Source: Drosophila miranda
Lineage: Eukaryota > Arthropoda > Insecta > Diptera > Drosophilidae
DNA: 64,000 nt
NCBI RefSeq assembly: GCF_003369915.1
Contig: NC_046675.1
Location: 7,688,001-7,752,000 of the forward strand
Direction: 5' to 3'
Of the stretch, positions 45,001-58,400 are shown one piece after another (position 1 is the stretch's first letter; every line of letters starts with the position of its first letter). Under the pieces are notes generated by a model. That model ran no database searches and was not told where the DNA came from. It saw only the letters and a program-made list of their open reading frames with translations. The translations under genes were made by a program, and so were the position numbers.

Positions 45001-46859
45001 AGAAGATGGGTTCTTGTTACGGGACGGAGTCTTCGGGAACTTAACCTTTTCGTCATCAGCGTCTTCCGAGTCGCTATCGAAGGCTACAGACTTTTTGGAA
45101 TCCACGCTGCCCGATGCCACTAGGCGCGTCTTGATGCCAGGGGTCAGATCTGGCAGCTGAACGTTGTCGATGATCTTCATTCCGATGCTTGGACGATTCC
45201 ACTGGGGCTTCTCCTCCTCGTCCTCAGCCATCACTTCAAGCACTTCAGAGGAGTCCAGAGATTTATGTGGCAAATCTTTATCTTTATCTGGAATTTCAAG
45301 GTCTTCGTCCACTTCCATGGCCATGTCCTTGAAAGTCGAATTGTTGTTATTTTCAATTGGCTCCAAATCGGGCGGCTGCATTTCATCTCGTGGCTCCAAA
45401 TCGGGAGGCTGCATTTCATCTCGTGGCTCATCCTCCATTGCCAACTTCTTGAGGGCTGAGGTGCTGCTGTTTTGTGGTTCTGGATCTGGTGAGGCTGGAG
45501 ATTCCATGGGCAACGTGGTGCTATTTTCTGGCTCTGGATCTGGTGAGGCTGAAGATTCAAAAACTTCGTCTGAAGTAATCGATTTGGAATCCGCCTCAAT
45601 CTCGACCTCAGCGTTTTGCTCTTTGTCTGCCCATCCGCTGTTCTGCTGCTCATCTGGGATTTCGAATGTTTCTATGTCTTTGTCGACTTCCTCCAATAAA
45701 TCTATTGTGGAACGTCTCTTCGCTTTCACTTCCTCGGCAGCTTGCTTGGTTTCTGCCTTGGACATTTCATCTGCAAGTGACTCAACCTGTGCTTCCATTT
45801 TCTGTGGAGAGCCGCTGGTCCCCTGCGTCATATCCTCCGAAACGCTTTCTGTAGACTCCGACTCTAGCGATTTCGTGAGAGTTTCCGACACCCATGATAC
45901 ATCCTTATCTTTTTCAGCGGCAGCTACAGCCGGCGTCGAAAGATTCTCGACCCTAGCTGGCAACTTTGATCGGCCGCGGCTCAAATGTTTATTCTTGTTG
46001 TCTGTTGGCGACACATTTTCGAAATCAACAACTGCTTTCGCCCCAATTGGCTGTTCTTCGACGGAAAGGCTCGGATCGGATTGCAGTTTCTCATCCAAAA
46101 CCGGCTGTGGTGTGTTATTGGCTGAACGGTAGGCAGCTGGAGGGGTCTGCGACATGGAACGCGTGACCCGTTTCTCGTCTGTTGGCGAAGACTGCGCCAG
46201 TGCGAAGCTCGAGTTTTTGGATCGAGTCTGTTCTTCATCTTCTGGCTCAAGTTCCTCTTTTACGGGCAACTGCTTGCGCACAGATCGAGTCGCCTTGGCT
46301 GGGGTGCGAGCCGTTCTCTTAACAGACGCCGGAGTGATCGGCTCCGGAGTTTCACCGCGTACCAACGAAGCACGCGTGGTTCGGGTGGGAGTAGGCCCTT
46401 CTGTGGCGGAATTCAATCGTGTTCTGCGTGTGGGGCGAGGCGAGGCTGTGCCTTAAAGGTGCGAACAGGATGTCTAAGCTACGGGAAATGTTCGTCAATT
46501 CTCACACTTACCACGATCGGATGCCGTGTCCAGCAACGGTGTTCCGGGGCGACTGTCAGTGTCCAGAGCAGACAAGCGGCGTGTGCGCGCACGGGTCACT
46601 AGAGGGAAGTAGGATTTCGAAGTATTATAATTGGAAGAATCTGCCAAGGAACGTGTTTATTTGCTGCAGGTGAGCCACATGCAGGCCTGCAATGCCGCCG
46701 AAAATGGCTACCGGTCCCGTTGCTTTAAAACATATCAAACGGTGTTGGCATTTCCTCACACAACAGAACCGCTGTCTGATTAGAACTCAGGTTTGTCAAT
46801 TGTAAAACATGTTACCACTTACCTCGCACTCCCTCTTTTTTCTCCATAATGTCTTCCAT
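42098..46859 (-). CDS. sle: slender lobes-like large acidic nuclear protein, 1,448 residues
   Basis: Five exons: 46823-46859 ([12 protein letters not shown] start), 46512-46598, 42907-46451, 42637-42843 and 42098-42568. Splice phases are consistent throughout. The N-terminus has basic RTRR and TPTRTTRAS patches. The middle is very rich in Glu, Asp and Ser, with SDSED and DEDEDEE stretches. Residues about 530-680 form a heptad repeat around TPLK, and the C-terminus is basic ([12 protein letters not shown], and [27 protein letters not shown]). Size, charge pattern and layout fit Drosophila Slender lobes, a nucleolar protein needed in neuroblasts and for mushroom-body shape. I infer the name from composition and recall rather than from a domain, so it needs an alignment. 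The neighbour upstream on the same strand is the LENG1-like gene. Confidence 0.75.
44575..44970 (-). repeat. 21-bp minisatellite coding a TPLK heptad array in sle
   Basis: Roughly 19 tandem 21-bp units in the large sle exon. Each encodes about seven residues of the type T-P-L-K-T/K/M-D/E-T. Repeated Thr-Pro-x-Lys is the full consensus for proline-directed (CDK-type) phosphorylation. The unit length is a multiple of three, so copy-number changes keep the frame. Confidence 0.85.
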
Positions 46860-46985
46860 TGGCCGGCGACGCTAAGTTGGGATAATAAATTTAAGAAGGC
46901 CTACTTTAATTGCAATTACTAACAAAATCTAACAAAAACGATGCCGCGCGGACGCTTGCTGGTGACAAAATGTACATGTGCCGAC

Positions 46986-47410
46986 TGAAGGAATTTGGCC
47001 ACACTACGCGCATTTCGATGCTGCGGCGTTAAATTTGAAAAGAGATTTAAATGTTAACACGTTTACCACTAAGGTGACGAGCGACTGTCGCCTTAAGCGA
47101 CTGAGCAACGTTCGCTCACCTGCTTCCTGCAGAACTCCATCTTCAACTTCAGAACTTACTTTTATGGATTACGTTTTCCGCCAAAACGTTTCGTTTTTAA
47201 GGGACAAAATTAACATGTGCGCCCTCAGAAATATACTGTCTCGTTTTCAAAATATACCGTAAATATACCGATAAAAAAAGGATTTTGGCCACACTACATG
47301 CATTTAGATCGCATCAATGCTGCGGCCGTTAAGTTTGAAGAGATTTAAATGGTGTGATGGTGTAAAGTGGCTAAGGCCTTAATCAACTGAGCGACGGTCG
47401 CTCACCTACT
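46986..47410. promoter_or_regulatory. Two copies of a promoter-like module upstream of sle
   Basis: Direct repeat: about 46986-47125 and 47280-47410. Each has tttggccacactac, resembling the fly core-promoter Motif 1 (YGGTCACACTR, bound by M1BP), then atgctgcggc, gttaa, gagatttaaatg, and further on a cgctcacctnctt stretch. Between them lies aaatatac/aaatataccg (47229-47270). The module lies between the sle start and the LENG1-like stop. The orientation of its use is unclear. Confidence 0.5.
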
Positions 47411-47598
47411 TTCTGATCAACTATTTCGCTTATAACAATTTATAATTACCAAATTGATCGTAATTTGTGCTTTTCACGCTTTTAACTCTAATTCACTTCC
47501 ACGAGGACAGTAATTTTTAAGCAACCGGATTTATTTTGTATTCTGTACTTCCCGAACTTTTAAATAAGACTGTTTTTAAAATATTTCTGACTTAACAT

Positions 47599-48647
47599 TT
47601 AAAACATATTTTGCTTGGCCAAGTCTGGATTAAACTGACTATTGTACTTCTGAACAATCTTTGGCGTTGGCGCCGGCGTGCTGGCTGCAATGGCGGGCAC
47701 CGCAGCTTTTGGTAGTGCAAACAAGGCCTCGGATCGTTGCCGCTCAGAAGCTTCCCGACGCAGTCGCTCCTTGCGCAGCCTCTCCAGCTTCTCCCGCTTG
47801 TGCCGCTCCGCAGCCAGGGCCAATTCTTTCGACTCCTTTACACTTTTGTGGCTTTTCTGTTTCTTGTTCTTATGTTTTTTGCTCTCCTTGCTGCCTTTTT
47901 TATCCTTCCTGCCCTTTTTCGATTTGTGGGCTGAATGTGTGGGAGAGCGTTCCGCCAGAGAATTCGGGGTCGGCGACGGCGACGACGTTCGTTCTGCTTT
48001 TCTTTTGGGAGCTCGTTTCGGCGCTTTCTTCTCCGGTGGTATCAGGGCATTTATCAGTGTAAGCGGGTCGTGGGATAGCTTCTGCTTGAGGTGAATTTCA
48101 GTGGCAGTGTGGTCTTCGCGCCTTGGCCGCTTGGGAGCCACCTCGTACCAACTGCGAGTTTTCAGTGCCTCGTTGGTGTCTTGGCCCAGATACGTGAGGT
48201 ATCCAATCTGCTTCTCATACTTTTCCTGCTCCTCCTTTTGCTCCTTTTCCAGATCCTTATTTGTGGTCTTCACGTGTGTCTTGTAGTCCGCAAACAGATC
48301 CACGCCACTCGATTCGCCAGGGGTGGGGGCGGCTGCATCTTCGGACCGGACGGGAACTGTGGCTTTCTCCGGGAGACCCGATTGGCGGCGCAGGAAATTG
48401 ATGCGGGCCTCGCTTTCCTAAATGATCGGATGATTTAATTTATATGAACAAGGCCATATAACCGACTACTTACAGCCAACTCCAACTTTTCCTGGCGCTT
48501 GCGGTCCTCTGCTTCAGCGGCGGCTTCATCCCGGCGCACGCGGGCTATGTTGTCTTTGGTGCGCACATGCCAGCTACGAACAGCATTACACTTAATTTGT
48601 CAATAGTTACATTAATTAGCTCACCGTTTCTTTGGTAAAATATTCAT
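47599..48647 (-). CDS. LENG1-family (CIR N-terminal domain) protein, 313 residues
   Basis: Three exons: 48625-48647, 48474-48573 and 47599-48417, in phase. The start [20 protein letters not shown] is the conserved beginning of leukocyte receptor cluster member 1 proteins, which carry a CIR-type N-terminal domain and are found in splicing-related complexes. The middle contains [20 protein letters not shown], also typical of the family. A Lys/Ser-rich tract ([17 protein letters not shown]) and an Arg/Glu-rich helix follow, and the protein ends LAKQNMF. Length is as expected. Transcription diverges from Bruce; the start codon lies at the edge of the duplicated intergenic block, so the duplication may affect its promoter. 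Confidence 0.88.
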
Positions 48648-49325
48648 TTGGAATATTGAATGCGATATTGTAAGAAACAACAGTTCGCTGTGAATAGCAG
48701 GCCCAGGGCTGGATATGTACTGAAATTCCAACTAAATAAAATACATATGTTTAGTAGCGCCGCTGCTATACTCATAGTTAATAGTTCATATTTATTTAGG
48801 CACACAAAAATTAGCTGACAAACCAAAAACATATTTAGTACCTTATTTTTGAAATCTTGCGACCGCGTTTCCGATTGAATTGCGATTTTGATTGCGATTG
48901 TCAATTAGCAAGCACCACGGCGAATGGCAACACATCTGTCAGAAGTAGAAGGGGCAGCAGATTTTTGTCCCAAGAGCAAAAGTAATTTGGAATATTTGAA
49001 TGCGATATGTAACAACAACAGTTCGCTGTGAATAGCAGGCCCAGGGCTGGATATGTACTGAAATTCCAACTAAATAAAATACATATGTTTAGTAGCGCCG
49101 CTGCTATACTCATAGTTAATAGTTCATATTTATTTAGGCACACAAAAATTAGCTGACAAACCAAAAACATATTTAGTACCTTATTTTCGAAATCTTGCGA
49201 CCGCGTTTCCGATTGAATTTCGATTTTTACAATTTCGATTGTCATTTAGCAAGCACCACAGCGAATGGCAACACATCTGTCAGAAGTAGATTGGGCAGCA
49301 GATTTTTGTCTCGAGCAAAAGTAAT
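48646..49325. repeat. Tandem duplication (about 339 bp) of the LENG1-like/Bruce promoter region
   Basis: 48646-48984 and 48985-49325 are adjacent direct copies that differ by small indels and substitutions. Each includes gttcgctgtgaatagcagg, the tagtagcgccgctgctatac stretch, agctgacaaaccaaaaac, and gcaacacatctgtcagaag. Together they fill nearly all the space between the two divergent genes. Confidence 0.9.
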
Positions 49326-49441
49326 TGTGAAAAATTCGAAATTTTTTTTACCGTGCTTCAGAGACGAGTGGAAAAGAAAAAAAATCCAAAGTGCGTAGCA
49401 AGGGTAGCGCTTGCTCGCGTGCCAACAGTTACAGCGACAGC
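48648..49441. promoter_or_regulatory. Divergent promoter region of LENG1-like and Bruce
   Basis: Only 794 bp separate the LENG1-like start codon from the Bruce start codon. Most of it is the tandem duplication described above, so the region may contain two sets of promoter elements. The Bruce 5' UTR must lie in 49326-49441. No TATA box was recognised. Confidence 0.5.
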
Positions 49442-52400
49442 ATGGCCACAGAGCAGCGTATTCTTAAGCAAGACGGGTACTTGGATGTGGGCGACAATAG
49501 CGGAGCACCCGCTCGTCCGTTCGAGATGCGCAACATCCTCTACCATCCGCAATTGAATGTGCTGCTGTTGTTCGGCTGCAATAATGTTGTGAAGGTTCTG
49601 GATGTCAATTCTGGAGTTGTTTTGCAGACTTATAGATTGAGTAAAAATGGTAAGCGGCAGGCAGCAAGGAAATAAAATAGTGCTACACATACCACCGACC
49701 ACACTAACACCCATTTACACACACGACAAACACGCAAAAATGCAAATGTCACTACAGTGCACACTTGCAAATCAGAACTAACACGCACACGGACATACAC
49801 ACACACACACTCCCATGGGCGGTAATTTTGCACGAAATATTAGAATTCTTTCAATTAAAACTTGAAAGAAATGCATAAAACACTTGCGAATGTTGTAATT
49901 TATATTATAGTTGTTTGATTTTACTAACGAGCGACCACTGTAGTGCATTTTGTAATTGCTTTGCACTTGCCTTCGTCTGTCTGTGTGTATGCGTGTGGCA
50001 TACATTTTTTATGAAGTTGGACGAGAAATCCCTCAATTCTAATTTTTCAAACCATTATTCCCTTAAGATTCGATCAATTCCTAATCAGCGCCGATATCTG
50101 CCACGCCTTCCGCACATACAAGTGTCGGGATTTTTTCATAATTCGAGCCGCCTCTGCCACTATAGCAATATGTTTATTGTTGCCATTTGAGTCCAGCAGC
50201 AGCAAGCATGGGCTTTGTTTTTGTTTAGCTTCTATTACGCAGTTACTGCGCAGCACACACACACACAGACACAACACCGATCCGACACCCGACCCCCGAC
50301 CCCCGCTTCCGTAGTTCCCCCGGCCGGTGGCAGCGACTAAAACACCGCCGCTGCTTGCTCTATGCTTTATTAGTCATTTGCAATTTCCCCTCAATGGCGA
50401 AATCGGAGATGCTGACTGCGCATGGTGCAGTAATAGTGGGCCGGACTACGGGGGTGGGTTGGGGGTTCGTGTGGCAAGTGCAGCAGGTTGATTCTAATGT
50501 TGAATTCGATTTCTGTTTCCTTTCCTTTCGACAGGCGAGAGCGTCGTTCACGGTCGTTACATGCCCTTGCAAGATAAAATCTTGTTCTGGGATGGCCACA
50601 ATGTGGGTTTGCGCGGCGACTACAATGGCGTCCTGCTGCTGGATACCATATTGCAGGCGCCCATTGGGCAGAACGACGACTACATTAAGCTGGAGATCAT
50701 ATTGTCCGAGGCGATCATCTTCCAGCACTGCATCAACGATCTGGAGAGCGAGGGCCTCGAGTGTCCCTGCGACATTAGCAACGAGCTAACCCAGAAGATA
50801 AAAAAGGCCCAGAAGAATGCCAAGAAGGGCATCAAGGCCCAGCGAGTAAGTTTGATCCCACTGGTCCTGGCCACTCACACTCTCACACTCTGACACACCT
50901 TTCACCTTTCACGTTGCAGTGGAATACAATATGTCTGGAGGTGCCCTATTCCAGCATGAAGCTGGTGGCCAACAACGTGGTCATCCTGCTGAAGCGTCTG
51001 GAGCGTCACATTCCAGTGCTTGCCATAGCATCCGCCATCAATGAGCGGCTCACAGACATGATGATGGGCTCGCGGGTGCCCGATTTCGGCTGGAATTTCA
51101 GCAACTTTAAGCGTGTGCTCATGCACTCAGAGGCCGTGCGTCGCCAGACATTCGAGAAGTGGCCCCACATGGACTACAAGTGGGCGCTGCCGGATCAAAT
51201 GGCACAGGCCGGCTTCTACCATCAGCCGTCGTCCTCCGGGGAGGATCGTGCCATGTGCTTCACGTGCAACGTGTGTCTGGTTTGCTGGGAGAAGACCGAC
51301 GAGCCCTGGAGCGAGCACGAGCGCCATTCGCCCATCTGTCCGTTTGTCAAGGGCGAGTACACGCAGAATGTGCCCCTGTCCATCACGTATGCCACCAGTC
51401 CAGCCCTGTCGGCGCCTGGCCTCGGCTTCGACATCATCTCAAACAGCGACTATGCGAATGTGCTGTGCACCAGCTGCTCTCAGACGGGCGAGCTGAGCGT
51501 CTGGAGCATTGAGCGTCATCTGCGGCTGATGTACAGCTTCCACGTGCAGACCCTGCTCAAGGATGTGTTCGAGGAGAGCTTCGAGTGGGCCCGCGTGACG
51601 GCCATCTGTGTTCTGCCCAATGCCCGAGCCCGCACCAAGGTCAACTACGTCTATTCCGCCGCCAATTATGGTGGCTCTAGCAGCGGCAGCGGCGGCGGCG
51701 GCTCGCATGCTGGCTCCAATCAGACCAGTGGCAAATTTGGCAGCGTCAATGCCCAGCATATAACCTCCACATCCACACTGCGCGCGGGCGTGGTGGGTTC
51801 CAAGATTGTGCTGGGCGTCAGTGTGCGCCAGAGCAGCGGCGAGGTGGCCCTGCGCATGGTGGTGCTGAATATTGTGGAGGTGGATCGCCAGAGCGAGACT
51901 TCGGCCAGCGTGAGCAACGACAGTGGCAGCGTCTCCAGCGTTGGGGGAAATCTCAAGAAGACCTCTTCACATATCGGTACCGGAACCAGTAAGTATTCTG
52001 CATATACGATGATGTATGGAAGGAGATTGAAGGGATATTTAAAAACAATTTCCATTTTCCAGCCTCCTCGAGTGATGCCAACGGTGGGGGCGGGGGCGGG
52101 GGCGTGGGAAACGTCACCCAAGTGAATCTCGAGTCCAAGGACGATGACAACAAGGCCATGACACCGTACGAGAAATTCGCCGATGGCTTCGATAGCAATG
52201 GCTTTGTGTCCGCCTTGATGACCTACAACAAGAACAATGGCACCAGCCAGCCCTTGGACGATGCGTCCGTCTTGTATGACTTTGATCTGTGCACTCTGTC
52301 GCAGATACTCGATCATAATCTTGAGGATCCTCTTGGCGGTCTGATGGTCACCTCAAACACCGTCAATGTGGGCAATCTTCCTGCCATGGGCAATGACATG

Positions 52401-55400
52401 GACAAGCTTGTCGACGATGCCGAGATGACACATCAGAATATCAACAACAACAACAATAATAACAACAACAACGATGGCAACTCTTTGGGCGGCAGCACCA
52501 ATAACAACAATAATAACAACAACAACATAATGCTAAATGGAAGCAACAGCAGCAGCGACAAACTGACGGCCAGCGAGGAGATCGACTGTGTCGTCGAGAG
52601 CTGGACCAGCGTGAAGCGCACGAATGCCTTGGACGGGGGGGCGGGAAGCGGCGAGAATGGTGACGTTGCCAGTGCGGCCCAAGAGATCGTTGAGATAGCC
52701 GAGATAATGCCCTCAACACCGAAATGCAACCAGCTGCTGGTCAAGCTGTTGCGCACCAAGGCCCCAGAAACGGAGTGCAGTAAGATCATTATGGCCACGG
52801 TGGCCAAAGAGGATGAGGAGGAGGAACAGGAGGCAGACGACCGCATGGATACGGGTACTTTTTTTCTTTCACTTTTCACAAGTAATTCCATTTGAAAGTT
52901 ACCTTTCGGTTCCCTTTTATAGACAACAATGCCGATGACAGTGTGGCCGCTCAGCTTTTACTGTTCGACTACGAGGATCAGCAGATATCCCATGACTACA
53001 CCCTGGCCATGACCTTCAGCCGGGCCAAGTGTCCCAAACAGCTGTGCGTCCTGCCCAATTTCAACTCCGCCCCGGAGCACAAGGATAAGGGCGCCATTTG
53101 TGTGGTGTGTGCCGATGGCAGCGTGGAAATCTACTCGCTGGCAGACTTCCAGACCACCAACGTGATCGAGCAGGAGGGCGAGCACTTTGAGTCCGTTGTC
53201 TACTGCCGCAACATGGACAGGCTGTGCTGTTGCTCCCGCCAGGGCGGTTTGCTCTTCTACTCGCTGAACGAATGCGACAACGATTCCGGGGACGAACTGC
53301 TCGAGCTGGAGGACGAGTGCAGCACAACCCTAACGCAGGCGCAGGCAGGAGAACTGAGTGTCACAGATGGCACTGGTCGCACTATCGCGATCGGTGCCGA
53401 GAAGCACGGCAAGCTGTTGACCGTGAACGATAGCATAAGTGTGGATGTGGGCACCGAAACGGGGGCATCCACATCGGGAGCTGCCGCCCCACACCAAAGT
53501 GTCCACGTCCAGACCTCGCCCTCGGCCCAGTCGATGGGCTCGAACAATGCCAACTTTCTGGCCTACAAAACAAGCGACTTGACGCTCGACGATCTGCGTG
53601 TGCTCCATGCCCTCACGCAGTTCGATGACAAGCTGACGCTCTACTCGGCGGAAGTGCCCAGCTGCTGGAACGATCTGGGGCAGGTGCAGAAGCAGCGCAA
53701 GCAGTCCCAGAACATGCGGCATGGCGGCGATGAGCGTGACTACACGCGCACCTGGCGATTGCACAACGATGCGTAAGTCCCCAAAAGGATACACTCACCC
53801 AAACACTGCTCAAATATCGTTTCTCTTTGCCTCTCAGTACCACTTGGGATGAGCACATCATTGAGCTCAATTTGGCACAGCCCGTGTCTCTGGGTCACAT
53901 TGATCTGAAGTTCACGGTGTTCCAGCAATGCCCCAATCCGGCGGCCATCCAGGTCACCCTGCTCAAGCAGAACACGAATGGCTTTGGCTATCGCATGAAG
54001 GGACCGCATGCCAGCTACAAGCCGTATGCCATTGACGACAACATTGATCTCTCCTACAGTATGTGAAACACACCACCCACCCCCCGGCCCTGGGATAGCT
54101 AAAACTCTCTGTGAAACTTTTTTTGTGATTTGCAGTTGCCAATGAAAATCCCGTACTCAGCGAGGAATATCTACTGGCCCACAATGCAGAGGTTCTGGCC
54201 GGTCCCATCGAGCTCTCGTCCTGCATTGATGTCTGCGATCAGGGGGGCACGGCAACGCTGACCTCGCCGAAGCTCTTCAAGACGCGTACCCGTAACTTTT
54301 TGCTGCACATCAAGACAGTGGCGGATCCATCCAAAGAGGGACAGACCAAGACGAGGGGTATGTACCACTGACCGGCTTGTAGATGAGTCGCAAGAATCAG
54401 AAAGGAAAGAAATATGATCCATATGTCATTCAGTTTGTGGCAGTGAAAGATTCGTTTACGATAGTCGCGCTTTGCACTACACAAATGTACCCAAGCTCAC
54501 AGCCGACTCTCTTTCGTTGGTTTGCTGGGAATATTGTTTTGATGCGGGATACCATGGATTTTGAATGCTGTAACAGTTGTAGTTGTTGTTGTAGTTTTTG
54601 TGGTTTTCCCTTTTTCGTTAAACATTGATTTTGATATAATTTTACAGCATCCACTCCGAAACGGCACAAGCGCCGATCCCATCATATAGAGATGTTGGTT
54701 AAAGACCAAAAACCAAATATGCATTCGAATCCAATCCCTAAGAGTGCGGCGTCCGAGTACGAATTGAAGAAGGCAGCTCTGAAGGCAGCTCTGAAACTCG
54801 AAAGCCAAAGCCATCTGCAAGTCACACTTAAGAAAATCCAAAAAGCCGGCTTTAATATTAAACATTTGAACAAGTTAAATGTGATCAAAGCAAGCGTTGG
54901 CGATGGAGCTAGTGCTTCTTCTCAAGATCCAAGCGAAAAGCTTTCAGAACAAACTTCGCCAAAGCCGCCGCCCGATTCTCTTGTTTCTGGGGAACTGATT
55001 AGGGAAGGTATTTGTACTTTCTCATTAGCAATCATTTGCCAATCATTTATCTCGTCTGGCGGGTTCCCTTCTCATCCACTCCCTCTCTCTCTGTCTCTCT
55101 CTTGACAGGCTGCGACTGGCTGCACGAGATCTCCATCAGTGTGAGGGCCGTCAAGTCGCAGAGTCGCATCAGCAATGCGAGAATGCAGCGCATAGCCATG
55201 CTGGAGAGCAATGGTTTAATGGAGCAGCTGCTACGCATTGCCAGCGATTCGGGATCCACGCCGCTGACCAAGAACCTGGCCCTCGACATCCTCAACTGGA
55301 TATGCTTCATTCGCCTGAACCGCTTCCGTTCGCCCAAATCCGAGCGGCTAAAGGATCAGATCAACAAGCAGACGGCAGCCAATATACCCGATCTGCTGGC

Positions 55401-58400
55401 CCAGCAGTTCGAGTGCATTTCCCTGGCCGAGAAGCATATTGAGCAGCTGATGAGGAACTGCATCATCTACAGCGAGCGCAGCACGGCCCACAAGTGCTCC
55501 AAGCTGATAATAATGCTTACAGAGTGAGTATTCATCTGACCAGAGCATCATACTGAATCTACAACTGCATCTACATCTGTAGGGGCGTCACCAATCTACC
55601 CACGGAGCTGCAGCTCTTTACCACGCTGGACTACACCATTAAGGAGGCCATCACGAATACCTTCCACGAGCTGCCCCGTGCCCAGACCGGCAGTGTTGTG
55701 CGCTGGTATACCATGCTCACGTGCGCCACATCCACCGCGGAGTCGAACAACAGCATATCAGAGCAGGCCATCAATTTGCTGAAGGAAATAGCCGGGGAGA
55801 TAGACAAGCGCTGGGATCCCTGCTGCGCCCTGTTGAGCACACGCTTTGGCCTCTACGGGTTCCCCTTTGAGCCGGAGATCTTTGACTTTGATTTCCCCAA
55901 TCTCAATCGGCACGGCATCAGCTCCCCCGTGGCCCTGACGAATGTGATACGCAGCAATTCGGCGATCCTCAAAGTGACGGCACTGGACATTAAGCGTTTG
56001 AGTTCGATTGGTAGGTTGTGCGCTACTGGGCCTTGGAGTTGATTGAAATCTGAAATCCCTTTGCAGATGGCGTCGACTTTCGCACTTTTCCCTATCTTAT
56101 ACGAGGGAAGAGCATCAGCAATCAGCTGCGCGGCCTGCTCGAGGTGGTCCAACTGCATTTCAGTTGTGTGCAAACGTCGGAGGCCACTCGCATCGACAAC
56201 ATTGACAGTGTGGGTGGCACAGCCGCCGCCAGTCTAGTGATAGACGATGCGATGATACCCAAGCTGGTGGTGGCCAAGGAAAAGAACGATGATGTGGTAG
56301 GAAGATGGACACATTTCAACAAAATATTTGTATATCTAATGCCTTTATTGCTCAGCAGCTGAACGATCTGGTCAACGATGTGGAGTCCATGGTGGAGGAA
56401 ATCACCGAGAAGGAGGGAAAGATCGACTTTGATTCGTTCGGCATGGTCAATGGTTTCAAGGAAAAGTCTGTTTCCTCGCTCACCGACCTGGAGCATGCCC
56501 TCAAGGAGGAGGTTAAGAACGAGAAGGCCGCCATTTTGGACCATCTGAAGCTGTCACAGCTCCTGCCCGATCTGTCCCTGCTCGAAAGCTTTATTCTCAA
56601 GAAGCAACAGTATGCGATGGTGGCTTCCAGCAAGCTGGACAACTGGGAAATGGCACCGACATCCAAGACTCAGTTGGAACTGGATACCTTGAAGCCGTTT
56701 GCTGGAATGTTGCCGACACAGGAACAGGCAGCAGCAGCTGCTGGAGCAGACCCAGCCCCAGCGCCAACAGAGCCACAGCAGGCAGGAGTCGCAACAGGCG
56801 GCACAGGGGGGACTGGCGACAACACTGTCGTTCTCGATGATGCCGCCGAATCCGAAAAAATTATGGAAAATCTCAGCGATAATCCGTGTCAGCCGATTGC
56901 CTGGCACAAGCTGATCACGCCGCCGCCCAAACAAATGATTATCATCGATCGCATGCACTCTGGCGCGAGGCGGTTTGTGGTGCTTGACTTTGGCCAGCAC
57001 ATCCTCCTCACGGACGTGGTGATACCCCCCTGCGACGAGCTCACGTCCCTGAACATCGACATCTGGTGCTTTGACGAGGAGACGGACTGCACGCGTCTCG
57101 TCCAGATGGCGGATATCCAGACCAAGACGCTGGTGTTGAGCGACATACAGCCGCCGCCGATCTGTCGCTTCCTGAAGGTGACCATCATCGGGCGCATCGG
57201 GATGTCGTCCACCAAGTGCAAGGTGCCGCTGGGCCGGTTCTTTGGCCATCCCGTTGTGCTCGAGCACGACGGCTATGGGGATCAGTTGATGCGCTTCATC
57301 AAGCAGCCCAAACAGAACCTGCAGGCACAGCTCAAGTCGCTGAATGCCTTGTACGAGGACGTCCACTGTCGCTACAGTTTGGCCAGCACCAAGCTGATGG
57401 ATGTCCTGGCGCCCATGCGCCACAGCGAGCTCTCGAATGTGGCCCATCTGCAGGCGTTCATCAACAAGCAGCGCGACGAGGAGCTCGGCAATCTGGACAA
57501 CAGCAACAAGGTGGTGTCCCTCTACGACGAGTGCATGCTGCTCCAGTACCAGATCAATGTCATCCGGAACGTGGTGCTGCGCCTGGAGCGGGCAGTCAAT
57601 CCCCATTTGGTGTGCACGCCCCCGCCCAACTCGGGTCCGCTCACAGAGGAAACGCTGCGTACTGCCTCGCGGGACAAGCTGCGTGTCCTCAGCCTCACTT
57701 TGGTGGAGGTTCTGCTGCACTTCTCCATCGAATACGGCATCAAGAACATCCTGCCCGTCTATCAGCGCTTCAATGCGGCCACAGCCAAGGCTCTGTTCAA
57801 CTCCCTGGTGGTCTATGGCGATGCCCAGCTGCAGCTGGCCACCTGCTCCCTGCTGGTGGTTATGTGCTGCTTCCAGCCGTGGTGGGGAGACTTCCTGGCG
57901 GAGACCTTTTGCAGCCTCTTTTCTGCACAGAACTGCAAGGCATTTCCACAGGATCGGTTCGTATTGCCACGCTGCCACTCCCACTCCCACTCTCGCTCTA
58001 ACTCTTCTCCTGTCCTGCAGCATATTCTTTCTGCTGACGTATCTGGGACGCCGCAGCATTGGAATGGGCGCCTGTCGCTCGATTGTGATTGATGCCGTGC
58101 TCAAGACCCTGCTGAAGCTGCTGGCCCCCATTTCGCCACACTACAAATTCCAGTCGGAGCAGCCGAGCACCTCGGCCAGTGCCTCCGAGCGTAGCGCCAC
58201 CATGGGCAGCACATCCGATCTGCAGCTGATCACCTGGCTGCTCCTCTTCCTCTCCGTGTGTCTGGACGACAACGAGCGCAAGGATAAATGTGAGTTCTTC
58301 AAACCAAAAAGCAACCAGGAGGCCGATCAATCAAACGTTTCATTTTCCAGCTGCCGAACGATGGGATTTCATGAGCTGCGAGAGTGACTTCACCAAGACA

